Below, piece after piece: positions 12,059-26,098 of a stretch of 64,000 bases of DNA (the first letter of the stretch is position 1; every line of letters starts with the position of its first letter). Location: assembly GCA_030141605.1 (NCBI GenBank), contig JAQGDQ010000626.1, positions 40,059 through 104,058 on the forward strand, written 5' to 3'. Both the position numbers and the translations under genes were made by a program. Origin of the DNA: Tubiluchus corallicola. Taxonomy: Eukaryota > Priapulida > Priapulimorpha > Priapulimorphida > Tubiluchidae. Under the pieces are notes generated by a model. The model was not told where the DNA came from and ran no database searches. It saw nothing but the letters and a program-made list of their open reading frames with translations.

Positions 12059-12740
12059 CGTTTCAACTGTATGTGGCACAACAGTCACGTGGAAAATCAA
12101 TGCGAATTCAGTAGAAGGCAATGTTTTGGCCCAAACTAACTTGTTAAGTGACGAAAATTTCACTCAGGGTTCAGATTGTAAAAATCAATAAGCATAATTT
12201 GTAAATGATTATATATTTCGTGTCCATTATTTTTCTTTGCATATGTACTGCACTTTGGAACGACTGAAAGAGAAAAACAGAGGTATTCCCCTATTGTTTG
12301 AAGCTGGCACAATATGCCACGAAGACAGACAGACGTTCTTATTTAAAATTTTCACAGTTCTTTGCAGGAACAGATAGATATTTTATTACAAATAATTAAT
12401 TATTTATTATTATTATTATTATTATTTATAATTAAATATTTCTTCTACTCACTTTGATAACAATGAGACTATTCTTGAATTCTTTTCAAAAAAGGGATCT
12501 TCTAACTTTAAGGAATTTGTAATTACTCTTGTTATGAAAATGCTGTATTATGTATATTTAATGTAACATATAATTTATTTTAATAATTTAACTTGTATTA
12601 CCATTATTGTAAAGTATGAAATAAAACTAATTGGCAGTGGTCCACATTTTAAGAACTAGGACATTTGCTTCCAATCAAATGTCTGTTTGTATTGTTTAGT
12701 AGAAAAACTACAAATATATAAGCACTGTTGAATATGAGCA
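12059..12740. other. AT-rich spacer
   Basis: No gene is seen. An (ATT)n run lies at about 12404-12428. Confidence 0.5.
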
Positions 12741-13045
12741 AACAATTTCTCAACAACTACGCTCTATGGAGAACTTGTGTCTGGAAAGAAAAAGGTTGGA
12801 CGCCCAAAGAAACGCTTCAGAGACAGCCTGAAGGCCTCACTCAAGGAGCTCAGCGTGGCGGAGTGCCGTCGCCACAGGGGCTAAGACAGCAGAGGCGAAA
12901 AGAATTGAGGAGGCAGAGGAGAAGCGCAGGACACTGCCCAACATCAGGTCCAAACACCCAGCCTCACCTGTGCCAAATGCCAAAGAAGTTTCCAGGCCAG
13001 AATTGGTCTAGTCAGTCACCTTCGAGCTCATCAAAGGAATGACAA
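12741..13045 (+). pseudogene. LINE ORF2 C-terminal remnant with a C2H2-type finger
   Basis: Frame-shifted reading gives VGRPKKRFRDSLKASLKEL, then LTCAKCQRSFQARIGLVSH followed by LRAH. A terminal C-x2-C...H-x3-H finger of the form RIGLxSHxRxH is characteristic of the tail of some non-LTR retrotransposon polyproteins. In-frame stops separate the two parts. Confidence 0.65.
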
Positions 13046-13548
13046 CCCCCCAAACTGACCCTTTATCCCTGTCACTATGGTCATCTTCAATTCGAAGGAC
13101 GAACAACACACGACATTAACAAAAATTCTCTGTCAAATTTGAGTAAATCGAAAGTTTATTATTTACACAGAATGCTTATAATAAAAACGCATTTGGTTTA
13201 CAAATGCAATGACAATGAAGAAGCATATTATAACGTTGTCACAGCATTTACTTTCATTTTTCATATCTTTTAATGTTCAAAAAAATTCATATTTTCGTAC
13301 AAGTTTAACATCAACGACATTTGCGCAGACATTTTACACGTAGAAAAATTCATAATTATGTACAATTAGCAATTACCAAACTCAATTATTACAAGAGCTG
13401 ATGCTTTCGTAAAATTAACAAAAGATACACATCACACTCACAGTTATTTCTTTGGTAATCAGATTCGCATAACATAATTTTTAACAACAACGTAGTCAGC
13501 ATAGTTCTAAGAAAAGAAGTTGTTCATGGTAGCAACTTCATAGTTTAC

Positions 13549-13835
13549 TAAAGGAAAGAACAGGTAAATTGGTACGTTGGGTTTATTTTACTGTTAACAC
13601 TTAAACTGTTTGTGGTGTGCTAAAGGAAAGAACAAGTCACTCAGGATGTTGGGTCTATTTTACTGTTATCACTTAAACTGTTTGTGGTGTGCTAAAGGAA
13701 AGAACAAGTCACTCAGTATGTTGGGTTTATTTTACTGTTATCACTTAAACTGTTTGTGGTGTGCTAAAGGAAAGGACAAGTCACTCTGTATGGTGAGTTT
13801 ATTTTACTGTTTTCACTTAAACTTAGAAAAATATA
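13549..13835. repeat. 72-bp tandem repeat, about 4 copies
   Basis: The unit contains TTAAACTGTTTGTGGTGTGC and AAAGGAAAGAACAAGTCACT. Starts at 13601, 13673 and 13745 give an exact 72-bp period. Confidence 0.9.
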
Positions 13836-14518
13836 ACAAAGAAATTTGCAAAAAACTGCCTATAAAGCATAAATTTAAAGTATACTATCTCTGAGTAAAA
13901 ATTTTGGTTGGCCATCGTTCACTTGAAAATCATGACATAACTGGAAGAGTTCGTGACTTTCCGTAAGCGCCCTGCTTAAACTAATCCAAACTACTTCAGT
14001 TTACTTAGTGTTCACTCAAAAATATTACAAAATTAGCTATCCATTTTGTTTTGTAAAATCTTATTATACTTGATACGTTTCTTCAAGACGAATGACGTCA
14101 TTGGAAAAAGAATGGGCGTTGAAAATGGGAGCGCCCAAGCGCGAAGTGATCATGACTTTAAAGTGATTTCACTAATTACACGAGCCACTTATTGCAATTT
14201 TATTACTAAATCCTTCCAACAGTTTTCGTGAACACTGAAATAAGTCTAACCTCCTAGAAGTGTTGACTTTTCCTTTAACAAACAATTTAAGGAATGAGAA
14301 AAACTCAAGAGAACGATGGTATTTACAAGATAAACAGATGCATTTTTTCACAAACACTTTTAATGATGGTGGCAACAATTCGTATCACAAACAAACACAA
14401 ATATTTAACAATAAACACAAACTAAATGATAGATACATTGACAATTACTAGTATCACATTATTGCTCTTATTATAAACAAAAAACGTCATTTTACCACCT
14501 TATATATACAAACAAAAT

Positions 14519-16173
14519 CAGTAATGCCAGATACCCAAGGCAAACACTCAACTTAATAAGAAGCAGGCAGATGGGGAGGCAGTCCAGTTTCAGTAATGTC
14601 AGACACCCAAGGCAAACACTCAACTTAATAAGAAGCAGGCAGATGGGGAGGCAGTCCAGTTTCAATAATGTCACACACCCAAGGCAAACACTCAACTTAA
14701 TAAGAAGCAGGCAGATGGGGAGGCATTCCAGTTTCAGTAATGTCAGATACCCAAGGCAAACACTCAACTTAATAAGAAGCAGGCAGATGGGGAGGCAGTC
14801 CAGTTTCAGTAATGTCAGATACGCAAGGCAAACACTCAACTTAATAAGAAGCAGGCAGATGGGGAGGCAGTCCAGTTTCAGTAATGTCAGATACCCAAGG
14901 CAAACACTCAACTTAATAAGAAGCAGGCAGATGGGGAGGCAGTCCAGTTTCAGTAATGTCAGATACCCAAGGCAAACACTCAACTTAATAAGAAGCAGGC
15001 AGATGGGGAGGCAGTCCAGTTTCAGTAATGTCACACACCCAAGGCAAACACTCAACTTAATAAGAAGCAGACAGATGGGGAGGCTGTCCAGTTTCAGTAA
15101 TGTCAGACACCCAAGGCAAACACTCAACTTAATAAGAAGCAGACAGATGGGGAGGCAGTCCAGTTTCAGTAATGTCAGATACCCAAGGCAAACACTCAAC
15201 TTAATAAGAAGAAGGCAGATGGGGAGGCAGTCCAGTTTCAGTAATGTCACACACCCAAGGCAAACACTCAACTTAATAAGAAGCAGGCAGATGGGGAGGC
15301 AGTCCAGTTTCAGTAATGTCACACACCAAGGCAAACACTCAACTTAATAAGAAACAGGCAGATGGGGAGGCAGTCAGTTTCAGTAATGTCACACACGCAA
15401 GGCAAACACTCAACTTAATAAGAAACAGGCAGATGGGGAGGCAGTCCAGTTTCAGTAATGTCACACACGCAAGGCAAACACTCAACTTAATAAGAAACAG
15501 GCAGATGGGGAGGCAGTCCAGTTTCAGTAATGTCACACACGCAAGGCAAACACTCAACTTAATAAGAAGCAGGCAGATGGGGAGGCAGTCCAGTTTCAGT
15601 AATGTCACACACGCAAGGCAAACACTCAACTTGATAAGAAACAGGCAGATGGGGGGAGGCAGTCCAGTTTCAGTAATGTCACACACGCAAGGCAAACACT
15701 CAACTTGATAAGAAACAGGCAGATGGGGAGGCAGTCCAGTTTCAGTAATGTCACACACACAAGGCAAACACTCAACTTAATAAGAAACAGGCAGATGGGG
15801 AGGCAGTCCAGTTTCAGTAATGTCACACACGCAAGGCAAACACTCAACTTAATAAGAAACAGGCAGATGGGGTAGCAGTCCAGTTTCAGTAATGTCACAC
15901 ACGCAAGGCAAACACTCAACTTAATAAGAAACAGGCAGATGGGGTAGCAGTCCAGTTTCAGTAATGTCAGACACCCAAGGCAAACACTCAACTTAATAAG
16001 AAACAGGCAGATGGGGTAGCAGTCCAGTTTCAGTAATGTCACACACGCAAGGCAAACACTCAACTTAATAAGAAACAGGCAGATGGGGTAGCAGTCCAGT
16101 TTCAGTAATGTCACACACCCAAGGCAAACACTCAACTTGATAAGAAACAGGCAGATGGGGAGGCAGTCCAGTT
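14519..16173. repeat. 72-bp satellite array, about 23 copies
   Basis: The unit contains ggcaaacactcaacttaata, gcaggcagatggggaggcag and tccagtttcagtaatgtc. Because 72 is a multiple of 3 and the unit lacks stops in one frame of each strand, long apparent ORFs (24-residue repeats) occur on both strands. Left units carry AAGCAGGC and right units AAACAGGC; single-base indels near 15328, 15373 and 15652 break the frames. Confidence 0.95.
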
Positions 16174-16455
16174 TTATAATAAACGAGAATAATAATTCTA
16201 ATACGGATTTTTAAACATTTCATATTCACTTTTTTGTCATAGAATTTGTTTGCAATTGTCTCTAATTCTCAATTTTGTCGATTCACATAATAATTAAATG
16301 ATACCAACTAATTAATGCACAAATTTGTGCTAATTGATAACATGAATTTTAAATGAAAATCGGGAACAGTCAAGTCCTGGAACATGCATTAGTGCCACCT
16401 GGTAAAACGGCACTGCAACGCTATCCCAGCGTGCACCACTCACTCACTAAAAATA

Positions 16456-16938
16456 ATTATACCGTGCGAAACAGAAAAATATCTTGGCCATATCATCACC
16501 AGTGATAACAAAGACGACATGGATGTTATCAGACAACGAAGTCTGTTTTGTGCTAGAGCGAACCGTATTCTTAGAAAATTTCATCATTGTTCACCTAATG
16601 TCAAAACTCATCTGTTCAACTCTTATTGTAATTCTTTCTACTGTATGGCCACCTGGCGACATTTTCATAACTACAGTCTCAGCAAACTTAAAGTAGCTCA
16701 CAATGTTTCAAAACGAAAACTTTTCAACTACCCATATGATTATAGTTCTAGGACCATTTCAGTAGACCACGATGTTTTATACTTTGATGTAATACATAGG
16801 AAAACTGCATACAGTCTATACAGTAGAGTAATGCAAAGCTCAAATCTTCTTATAAACACATTGAATAACAGTGACACATTTTACACTTCAGACATAAGAG
16901 ACCAATGGAGGAAAGTTTTAGGTAGAAATTATGAGTGA
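16456..16938 (+). pseudogene. LINE reverse transcriptase C-terminal fragment
   Basis: An open frame encodes EKYLGHIITSDNKDDMDVIR, CARANRILRKFHHC, LFNSYCNSFYCMATW and KLKVAHNVSKRKLF. YLGHIIT..D..IRQR is the end of a non-LTR RT domain. Only this 3' piece is present. A related frame-broken piece lies at 57696-58160 on the other strand. Confidence 0.75.
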
Positions 16939-17412
16939 CGATTCAGGCTGGAAGTATGATATTGTATATCATATTAATTAGTTGGTATCATTTAATTATT
17001 ATGTGAATATATTATGTATATATATATATATATATATACTGTTATTTATTTATGTTTGTTTATTTATTTGTTATATATATTTATATGTATATAGTGTTGA
17101 TTTATTTAAAACTTCATTATTAATGACATGAGAATTTTCAAATACTTTTTGTTACACGAACAAAAAACTTTTCCACATTAATTGCAGGTCATTTCACGTT
17201 GCAAGAAGAATGATGATGATAACTGTTCGTATCTTAGTTACATTCCAGCTTCTATCACCAATAACAAACGACTGATCTCATACAGAAACATACAAGAAAT
17301 CAAGTACCATTGCTAAATGTTCCACCGCACTTAATTTTCATACATGAACAATGAGCAAAAATAGCTATTCTCTTAAACAGAATTACCTGACTAGTCTCTG
17401 ACTGACCGGCGG

Positions 17413-17637
17413 TCACAAAGCTCCATACTGCGAAAGCCTCTGGTAGTCGCCTTTCGCTGATGATGACTTCCTCGCCCATACAGCAAAGCCGAACGAGATG
17501 AGGATGAAGATGACGAAAAGTATGCAGAGTATGACAAAAACAGCCGTGCTGACGGACGCAATAGGCTCAGCATCCGGAAATGAAGTTGTGGCATTAATCA
17601 TGAATCCGAGACTCCATCCCAGCTCCGCGTTGTTAAT
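17413..17637 (-). CDS. ENTPD: NTPDase exon 10: C-terminal membrane segment and stop
   Basis: It encodes INNAELGWSLGFMINATTS, then a hydrophobic stretch beginning ASVSTAVFVILCILF and a cytosolic tail ending YGAL before TGA. LGWxLGxMxN before the second membrane helix is characteristic of ENTPD1/2/3/8. The acceptor is gtatttcag. Confidence 0.92.
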   Translation of the reverse strand: MNNAELGWSLGFMINATTSFPDAEPIASVSTAVFVILCILFVIFILISFGFAVWARKSSSAKGDYQRLSQYGAL

Positions 17638-20600
17638 CTGAAATACGACATTATGACTAAAACTCGCAGTTTCTGATAAATGTTGATTTCTAGAATGAAT
17701 TCTTTTAAAATGCAAAGCAGAATGCCATTAATGAGTCTACATACTTTACTTTCAACATGTGTGAACCTGTCATTCTGTCTGAATCACACCTGTCTTTATT
17801 TACTGTCTTATGAACCTTTTGCTCTCTTGTTATATTTACAACAAGAGATAAGTTTCGTTATCAACTTTGTCAAAAGAAAAAGTGATAGATATTTTGTGTT
17901 TCACTTGGAAAGAAAGCTGTTTTGTCAGACAACAACTACCGTATTTTCCCGTGTATAAGAGACCCTTTTTTGCTCAGAATTTTCACTTTAAAAATGGGGC
18001 GTCTCTTATACATGGGAGTAAGTCTTTTCAATAAGATGCATAAATTGTGACACTAATGATTTTAAAGAAATAAGTGCTCTACAACTGTTTTTTTTCGAAT
18101 AATTATAGTTTCCTTTCAATAAATCTTCTCCATGGCTAAATTCTAATGTTAAAATTAATGTACCGGGTAAGTTATTATTTTTTTTAAATGTCTCTTTGGT
18201 ATTGGAGAGAAATCGATTGTTCTGCAGCCAATCAACGCCTCTGCATAAGCTCTCTGCATGCCCGTCGACGTCATTGATACGTCGGCAGAGGTCAACGAGA
18301 TGAGTCAGCCTAAGCAAGGCGTGTCGCTTTCGACTATGAAGCGGTTGTAAGCAATACAAGCATCGTGACACAGGCATTATCTCCTCATTTTCCATGGACG
18401 GCACAGAGGACAATGCCATTTTTGAGCAGAGTGACTCCTCTAATGATGAACTGGCTGGAATTGCTGAAGGTCTGACTCCAGTTGATATTTTTGATGAGAG
18501 TGATGAGGAATTTAATGATTTCTATGATGAATAAAGTTATTCATTACCAAAAAACTTTTTTCCAGAATTTTTGCCTAAAAATTGAAGGGGTCTCTTATAC
18601 ACAAGGGTCTCTTATACATGGGAAAATACGGTATGTTCTACAAAGAAAAGGTAATATGACAGACCTTATTAGTAGAATACTTACAGATTGGATGAACTTA
18701 AGGGTTTCCCACGTTGAATCATTAAATCCGTAGCCTTGAGATAACACAAAATCTATATAAACGGCATCAAAACAATATAATGGCAGGAAGCTTTGCTGTC
18801 CAGGTGGCACGGGTATTTGTGAAACCTGAAACAAATTGAGACGTCAGAGAGCCTAATGTTCACAGATGATATAAAAATTACAGTTGTTCATAAAGTTTAA
18901 GGCGTTCATAAGAACAAATCACTGTTTATTGAGTGAAATCTACATCTAACCATTGTCTGCGTGAATGGTTGCTTGTATGCATGGCGGACAATGTGTCCAC
19001 TTGAATTCTTGGCAGCTTGAATGATGAGTGATCGCTTGCATATTTTAATGCTGAATAGCTACTTGTCTGCATAACTGCTGGGCTGTTTGAATGATTGTTT
19101 GGGCAACTGAATGAAACTGAGTGCCTTTAATGGTGAAATACCTTGCCTTGGCTACTCGACTTGTCTGGTTACTCAACTTGTCTGGCTACTCGACTTGTCT
19201 GGTTACTCAACTTGGCTGGCTACTCGACTTGTCTGGTTACTCAACTTGTCTGGCTACTCGACTTGTCTGGTTACTCAACTTTTCTGGCTACTCGACTTGT
19301 CTGGTTGCTCAACTTGTCTGGCTACTCAACTTGTTTGGTTACTCGACTTGTCTGGTTACTCAACTTGTTTGGGTACTCAACTTGTCTGGTTACTCGACTT
19401 GTTTGGGTACTCAACTTGTCTGGCTACTCAACTTGTCTGGTTACTCGACTTGTCTGGTTACTCAACTTGTTTGGGTACTCAACTTGTCTGGCTACTCAAT
19501 TTGTCTGGTTACTTGACTTGCCTGACTACTCAACCTGTTTGGCTACTCGACATGACTAATTTACTCTCCGTCCATGTGGTCGTCCTTCTACTATATCTTA
19601 CTAAGTGTTTCAGAATTAATCTTTCAGTGCTCAATGCATTCCTGCCCCTGCATTTATGCCTGTTAGAGAACCACTTACAATTATGGTTTAAAACACTCTC
19701 TCTTCTTGGCAAATGTCCAGTACTTCCACTCAATTGGTTTATGGCATAATTAGCATGATTCATCGCTGACAGGGTAAATTTTTTAGCTATGTTGGATAGT
19801 CCTACCGAAGACAGCACAGCACGGGTTGCAGTAAAGCATAAAAATTTGTAAAAATATTGATGCTAAAGAGACAAACTAGAAGTCTATAAGGATCTAGTAT
19901 CAGATGAATGCAGAAAGAGGTTATGCACAAGACTAAATCAAGTCTGTGCTGCACATCAAAGCAAAACAATAATATGTAACCTCAATGATAAAAAATTTGC
20001 AAAGCTCAAAGCACAAGAAAACATTTCATAAATAAATCTTTAAAAAATAGTCTTGAAATTTTATATCACTTACATGTTCACTTTTTGCACACAAAGCTTG
20101 TGTTAGCGGTAAAGCAGTAATGCTGTATAAAACTTGTAAAATAAAACTTCCACGATTCCACAATAATAATAATAATAATAATAATAATAATCTTTATTTA
20201 AAGTCGGCTTTTGGGTCAACAATTAACATTAGCTCAAAGAGCTATTATCGCCGACTGTAAATAACAACCTACAACTACATAACAGAGACTATTATTACCC
20301 CACTTTTACCCTAAATACCACGCGTCAGGCAGGGCAAAGCAGGTACCATTTTTAACGTCTTTGGTTCGAACTGCTGGTTCGAACTCACGACCTCCCAGAC
20401 GGAAAGCAGACGCATTACAACTAGACAAAACCATCTGGTTTGAGGGGAAGTTGTTTGAAATAAGTTTAGATGGCACTGCGTAAAGATTGAAAAAATAATC
20501 AAAGCACGAGCAGCAAACTCGTCGCAAACTAAAAAAAAGTTTAAATGATTTTACATTGTCAATATAATATTAATAATGTGTTTTTTTTTGTGAGCGAGAG

Positions 20601-23600
20601 GTGCACGCTGGGATAGCAATGGCAGGGCTGTTTTGCCGGGTGGAGCAAATATTATAAATTATTAAAAATAAATGCAAAGTAATATAACTTTGTGTAGGAA
20701 GTTTTTTGTGACATGGTTTAAAATACCCTTTTTGAAGTCAATCAATCAATCAATCAAGCTGGCAATCAATCAATCAATCAATCAATCAATAATCAATCAA
20801 TTAATCAGTCAATCGATAATCAAACAATCAATGAATGAATGAATCAATCAATCAATCAATCAATTTTCCAATCAATAATCAATCAATCAAACAATAATCG
20901 ATCAATCAATCATTACAATTATTTATCTCAATGGTGACACTGCATTACAGCACATGCGATTATAATACAATATATACACAGAGACGGGGTGGTGAAAAAC
21001 CAAATGGTTGCCGAGTCGAGCCACGCCTAACTTAAATAAATCAACAATAAATTGTAGTGGCAGAAACGCAAGGTCGTGAAATTAAGTAAATTTAATTGAT
21101 ATTCATCGTGAAAAACTTCAGCTCAAATTAAATACAAATTGAAAAAAGGGCAAAGTTATCAATGAAAATATAACACGTGTAATTGAATATACAATCGTTA
21201 TTTAAATCATTACTCATGCTATACTATAATATACTATAATAGCTTGCAGGTGTAAGACTGGAATCATAATGATAACAAGAAATATAATAAGGCATAAAAA
21301 AGCAACTTAACAATAAAGCAAAATATAGCATTATCATAGCCTGTTTTAAAGAGCAAGTCATACAAAACCGTAAACAATTTAGAAATAAAAGCAGCTATAA
21401 TGCTATGTCACAATTATTTATGCTGAATCGTGAATTTTAGTCATTCATGATTCATGATCGTAAATACTAAAAGCGGCTTACCTCGGTCCACGTTTTTCTG
21501 CAATACGATGCGGTTGCATTTAAGAAATCCTCCCGGGGAACTACGCCAGAGCCCTCTTTTGAAGTAAGATTTAAAAAAGCCATGACGTAATAGTAACTTG
21601 CAAAAGCCTGTAAAGAAAATGATAAAATCGGTGAAATGGAAAAGAAAGTTACAGCTAATATGTAAACTTACGTGGTTGTTGTGGAGATCGCTGGCGTCTA
21701 TTAGAATTAAATAGAACATTGTAGAATGTTCCGTTAGAATAATCGTCCTACCGTGTAGAATGTTCTAGAAAGAAACTTCTAGAAGCTTCTCGGGTGCCCT
21801 ATATAAGGCGAAGCAGGCCGATGAGACACACACAGATTCACATGAACGCCACTTACACATTCTCCTGAATACCTGTATTTTCAGATACACTTAAACATTT
21901 TCCAGATTTTCACATTTACTGCAAACATTTCGTGTTCCTTCATACTTTTGTGTTGTAGAAGTCTCGCTTAATAAACTAGTTTAATTTGACGAAGTGTTTT
22001 CTGGTTTTCTCTACGAGCCTTGCGAAAGAAACAAAACACAACAGTGGTCACAATTACAAAGTGCTCAAACATTATTCTAGATTAGATGTATACAAATATT
22101 TGTTCGCAAATAGAGTAGTCCCTACGTGGAATGATGTTAATTATGACATGGTTAATGCATCAAACATTGTCTGTTTTAACACTAGACTAACAAGCTGCAA
22201 CTTTTTAAACTGGTGCCATTTTAATCGTTTTATGTAAGTTATTGTTCCTTAACTGTTTGTGGTGTCTCTGCGTTTTAAGTTTCTTTTTGGGTTTCTAAGG
22301 TTATTACTAGAGGATCTCGAAGATTTGAGCAGATGTTTAACATTTAGAACGGTATATTATTTGCAGTTTTACTTTTGTGATTAAAGGAACAATTCTTAAA
22401 TTAGTATAAATTGAAACATTTATATTTGTACTTACGCTCTATGTGGTATGGCAGTATTATATGTAATTATTTTGTTGTCATTATTTCAGCCTGATCATTG
22501 CTGCAATATGATAAATAAACCACTTTGATTGATTCAGCAAAAACTTCCATAGTTATTTACGATCAGGCGTTTTAAATGCTAAACATCTGCTTGACACTGC
22601 ATGGAGTTCTTATTGTTAAATGTGTTAAGAATTGCCTCCTGGCAAACAGCAATATGGGTGCTCTTCATATGCTGAAATCTTTGGGATCCTCTATTTACTC
22701 GTTTAATAATAAAATACTTCTTGTTCAGGTATTTGTTTAATAATTGTAAATTACTTTATATTGTATTATATGGCTAGCATGAGTGCTATATGCCTGCTGC
22801 CATTTTCTTTTATAAAAAAGTATTTCATAAATAAATAATAATAAAATAATTATTTCTTATATAAATAATATATAATATTATTAAATATAATAAAATTAAT
22901 ATATTATAATATAATATAATATAATATAATATAATATAATATAATATAATATAATAAAATATAATATAATATAATATAATATAATATAATATAATATAAT
23001 ATAATAAAATATATATTTTTATAATATTTTTATAATAATAATATATTTTAAAATAAAAATATTTTTAATAATATTATTAAAAAATAAGTAGTTCTTAAAT
23101 AAATAAATAAATAATACTAAAATAATAGAATGATTCCACCATAAGTGTTCAAAGTGCTAATTAAGCATTAAGAAGGGCAGATTATTCTATTCAGCAGTCA
23201 CCTACAGCTAATAATTAATTAAACCCAAAAAGCTCACTGATTAGAATTGCATTTTGCTTTTTAAGAATTACTAGATTTCAGATGACATCATGCGACTGAA
23301 AATAGCGCAATTACAAGTTTCATTGTTGTGCCTGATCAACATGCTGGCCATTGAGAAATTTCACTTTTTACACGACATTCGCTAATTTTGTTACAATGAG
23401 TATCTGCAGGTAAAAACAGCCAATTAAGAGGGTTCTTAAGGTGTCAAGGTCGTTTTGGGGTTTTGTGCCTTTTCAGTAAATTTATTAAGTGTTTTATTCT
23501 ATTTTGTTCAGTAAATGAAGCATTTTTCATTGGGTTACCAGCAGGTTTTTCTCAAATAGTTAAATTATTTGCCTATTTAAACAAAAATAGCCAACATCTT

Positions 23601-26049
23601 CAAATAACTAATGAAATATCCAACCGGAATATTTGATTCATGCAAACGCAGGACATAAATTTTTTGCGCGCTAATGACATTTGTAAAAAAAACTGTGTAG
23701 AATTTCATTCACATGTTGGCTGGAGATACGTTGCCATGATGTTTGTGACACGCAGCTGCTATGTTCATTGTCCTGCTGTAACTTCAAACATCACATTACT
23801 GGAATGGACATTGCTAAAGTTGGCATTACTATGGTGAATGAGCCATTATCTGCCTGCCATCTAGAGGCGAGTTAAAAAATCTATGCAATTGCACAACTTG
23901 CAGTCGTATTCAGCATTAAGCGAGGAGTTACAGTATATAAAAACAACAAAAATAAAGGAAAACCATGAGACAGTAATTGTACCAGAAAATCTCCATGCAA
24001 CGCAGGTTGAGCAGACATTGGCTGGAAGGGACAGTCAGTACAATTCACTACCAAGAGTATTTGCAGTTTTAGCTGGCAGGCCATGTAGTCACTGGTTCCT
24101 TGAAACTCATACGTTTTGTTCTAGAATAAACAATGTCAAATACAATGCTGCAGTACAATGCTGCAGTACAATGCTACAATACAATGCTGCAATACAATGC
24201 TGCAATACAATGCTGCAGTACAATGCTGCAGTACAATGCTGCAGTACAATGCTGCAATACAATGCTGCAGTACAATGCTGCAGTACAATGCTGCAGTACA
24301 ATGCTGCAATACAATGCTGCAGTACAATGCTGCAGTACAATGCAAAATATCAATTTGTGATGCATCAACAAGAAAACAGACTAGAATCTCATTGCAGGCA
24401 TGTTGACTATCTTTGTGTGAACAATTTGCAATCAAAGCTTCAGATCTTTCTCTGCATTTCACTCAAACTTTGGTTACGTATGTTTCCAGCAATACAATAT
24501 AAATGTTGACAGGCATATCAAAATTCTGCCAAATTTTTTGAAGATACGAACGTTTTAAACAATAAAAATACATTCCATCTTTAACATCCACTATTGCACA
24601 TGAGGCATCTGCGGCGGATTCAGCCTTTAGAAAAAGGGTGGGCCCAACGAAAATGCAGCTAGGGGGTCTGGGGAACCCCGACTACCAATGCATTTTACTG
24701 CATTTTAAACCATTTTTCTTACTATTTCCTCAAGGAAATCCAATAGTTTAAAACTCATTAAGTCACCTCAAACTTTTGACTCTTAATTACACACCAATAT
24801 ACACACTAGTATAACATATAATTGCGCACAGCGACATCTTTACCAAAAACTTCAATTATTACTTAAAGGGCACAGACATTTTTACACTGAAATCATTAAT
24901 GCAGAATTAATAAAATAAAAATGTAATCAGTTACCTCAGCATGTTGTGGGAGACTTAACAATGAACCCCAAGCAGTTACTGCTTCTTCGTCACCAACACA
25001 CGGTTTCCTGAACAGTTCGGTACCGGTTGAGTACGTTGAGTTGCCTGTCGGTGCGCAAGGATTCTCCACAATTGTAGTAAAATTTGATGCCTGTGCAAAA
25101 CAATGGGTACATAAAATGAAAAAACTTGCGCGAATGGAAGTTGAACATGCACAACTTAACCCTTTCACTACAGAAGGTGTGAAGCATTTTTGTTTGTTAT
25201 ATAGCGTTTTACAGTTACAAGTGGCGACATCTGGCTTCAATAATTGCATCCTAGTCAATTTCCGGTCATTCAAGTTTCAATGTGTTCAAGTGATGACGTG
25301 TTTCTGTGTAACTCACGATTTAATGTCAACGATGTATGTAAATTTTATTTAGTTTATTTGCTGTAAGTCTCTCATTAATTTCACTTAATCGTAATCGATC
25401 TTTTGATAAGAAATGAATTAATTTATTAAAGGAATTTATATATCTTGTTTCAGATAAAATGTAATATTTTTGGGTAATGGCGTCTCAGTGTCAGATATGA
25501 AGTAAATGACTAAGGGTCACGAGACGTGAAGATGGTATACAAACAATAAACTGTTATGCTAAGCAAAAATGATGACTTTGTTTGTCACCGTAAAGCCCAA
25601 ACAGAAGGTGGCACACTAACGTCTATGTTTTTCTTGTAAGAGACGGAAGGTGGTAGACTGCCGCCCGAGCTCAGCACTAAGCGCAGTCACCCAGGTCTGT
25701 TTATTTTGCTACTACGGCCATGCATAAACGTTATAGAAAAGCTTAACAGCCGTCGGATTGGGGTTGTTTCGCGACAAGTAATGCTAACCAGCCAATCAGC
25801 ATCTGAAGCCAGGTGCATTCCACAATATTGTACTGTATCGTACGTTCCCAAGCAAAATCACTTGTAGATCATTGATGAAACGTATGTTTAGTTTGACAGT
25901 TCAGCATTCTTATAAAATGATTGCATATTATGGATTAGTATTGTCTTTTGTGAAAACTGTGATTTCTAAATATAAGTACATGCTTATTTATGAGGGTGTG
26001 CAAGTGTGTGTGTGTGTGCGTGTGCGTGTGTGCGTGCGTGCGTGTGTGC

Positions 26050-26098
<49 letters not shown>

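Noticed and set aside
11749-12081. Overlapping 70-100 codon frames on both strands in the 5S-SINE body
   Set aside because: The same frames recur in the other SINE copies with indels and have no domain; they are repeat-derived.
14492-16135. Long open frames on both strands with 24-residue repeats
   Set aside because: They follow from the 72-bp period and stop-free units. They shift frame at unit indels and have no flanking splice or start context, so they are satellite artefacts, not genes.
19111-19749. 212-codon leucine-rich frame resembling a membrane protein
   Set aside because: It reads the 17-bp minisatellite; three frames are open at once and it lies inside an NTPDase intron.
20370-20440. 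tRNA gene on the minus strand
   Set aside because: A and B boxes are present, but no complete cloverleaf with acceptor stem was found and a SINE body with (ATT)n tail follows.
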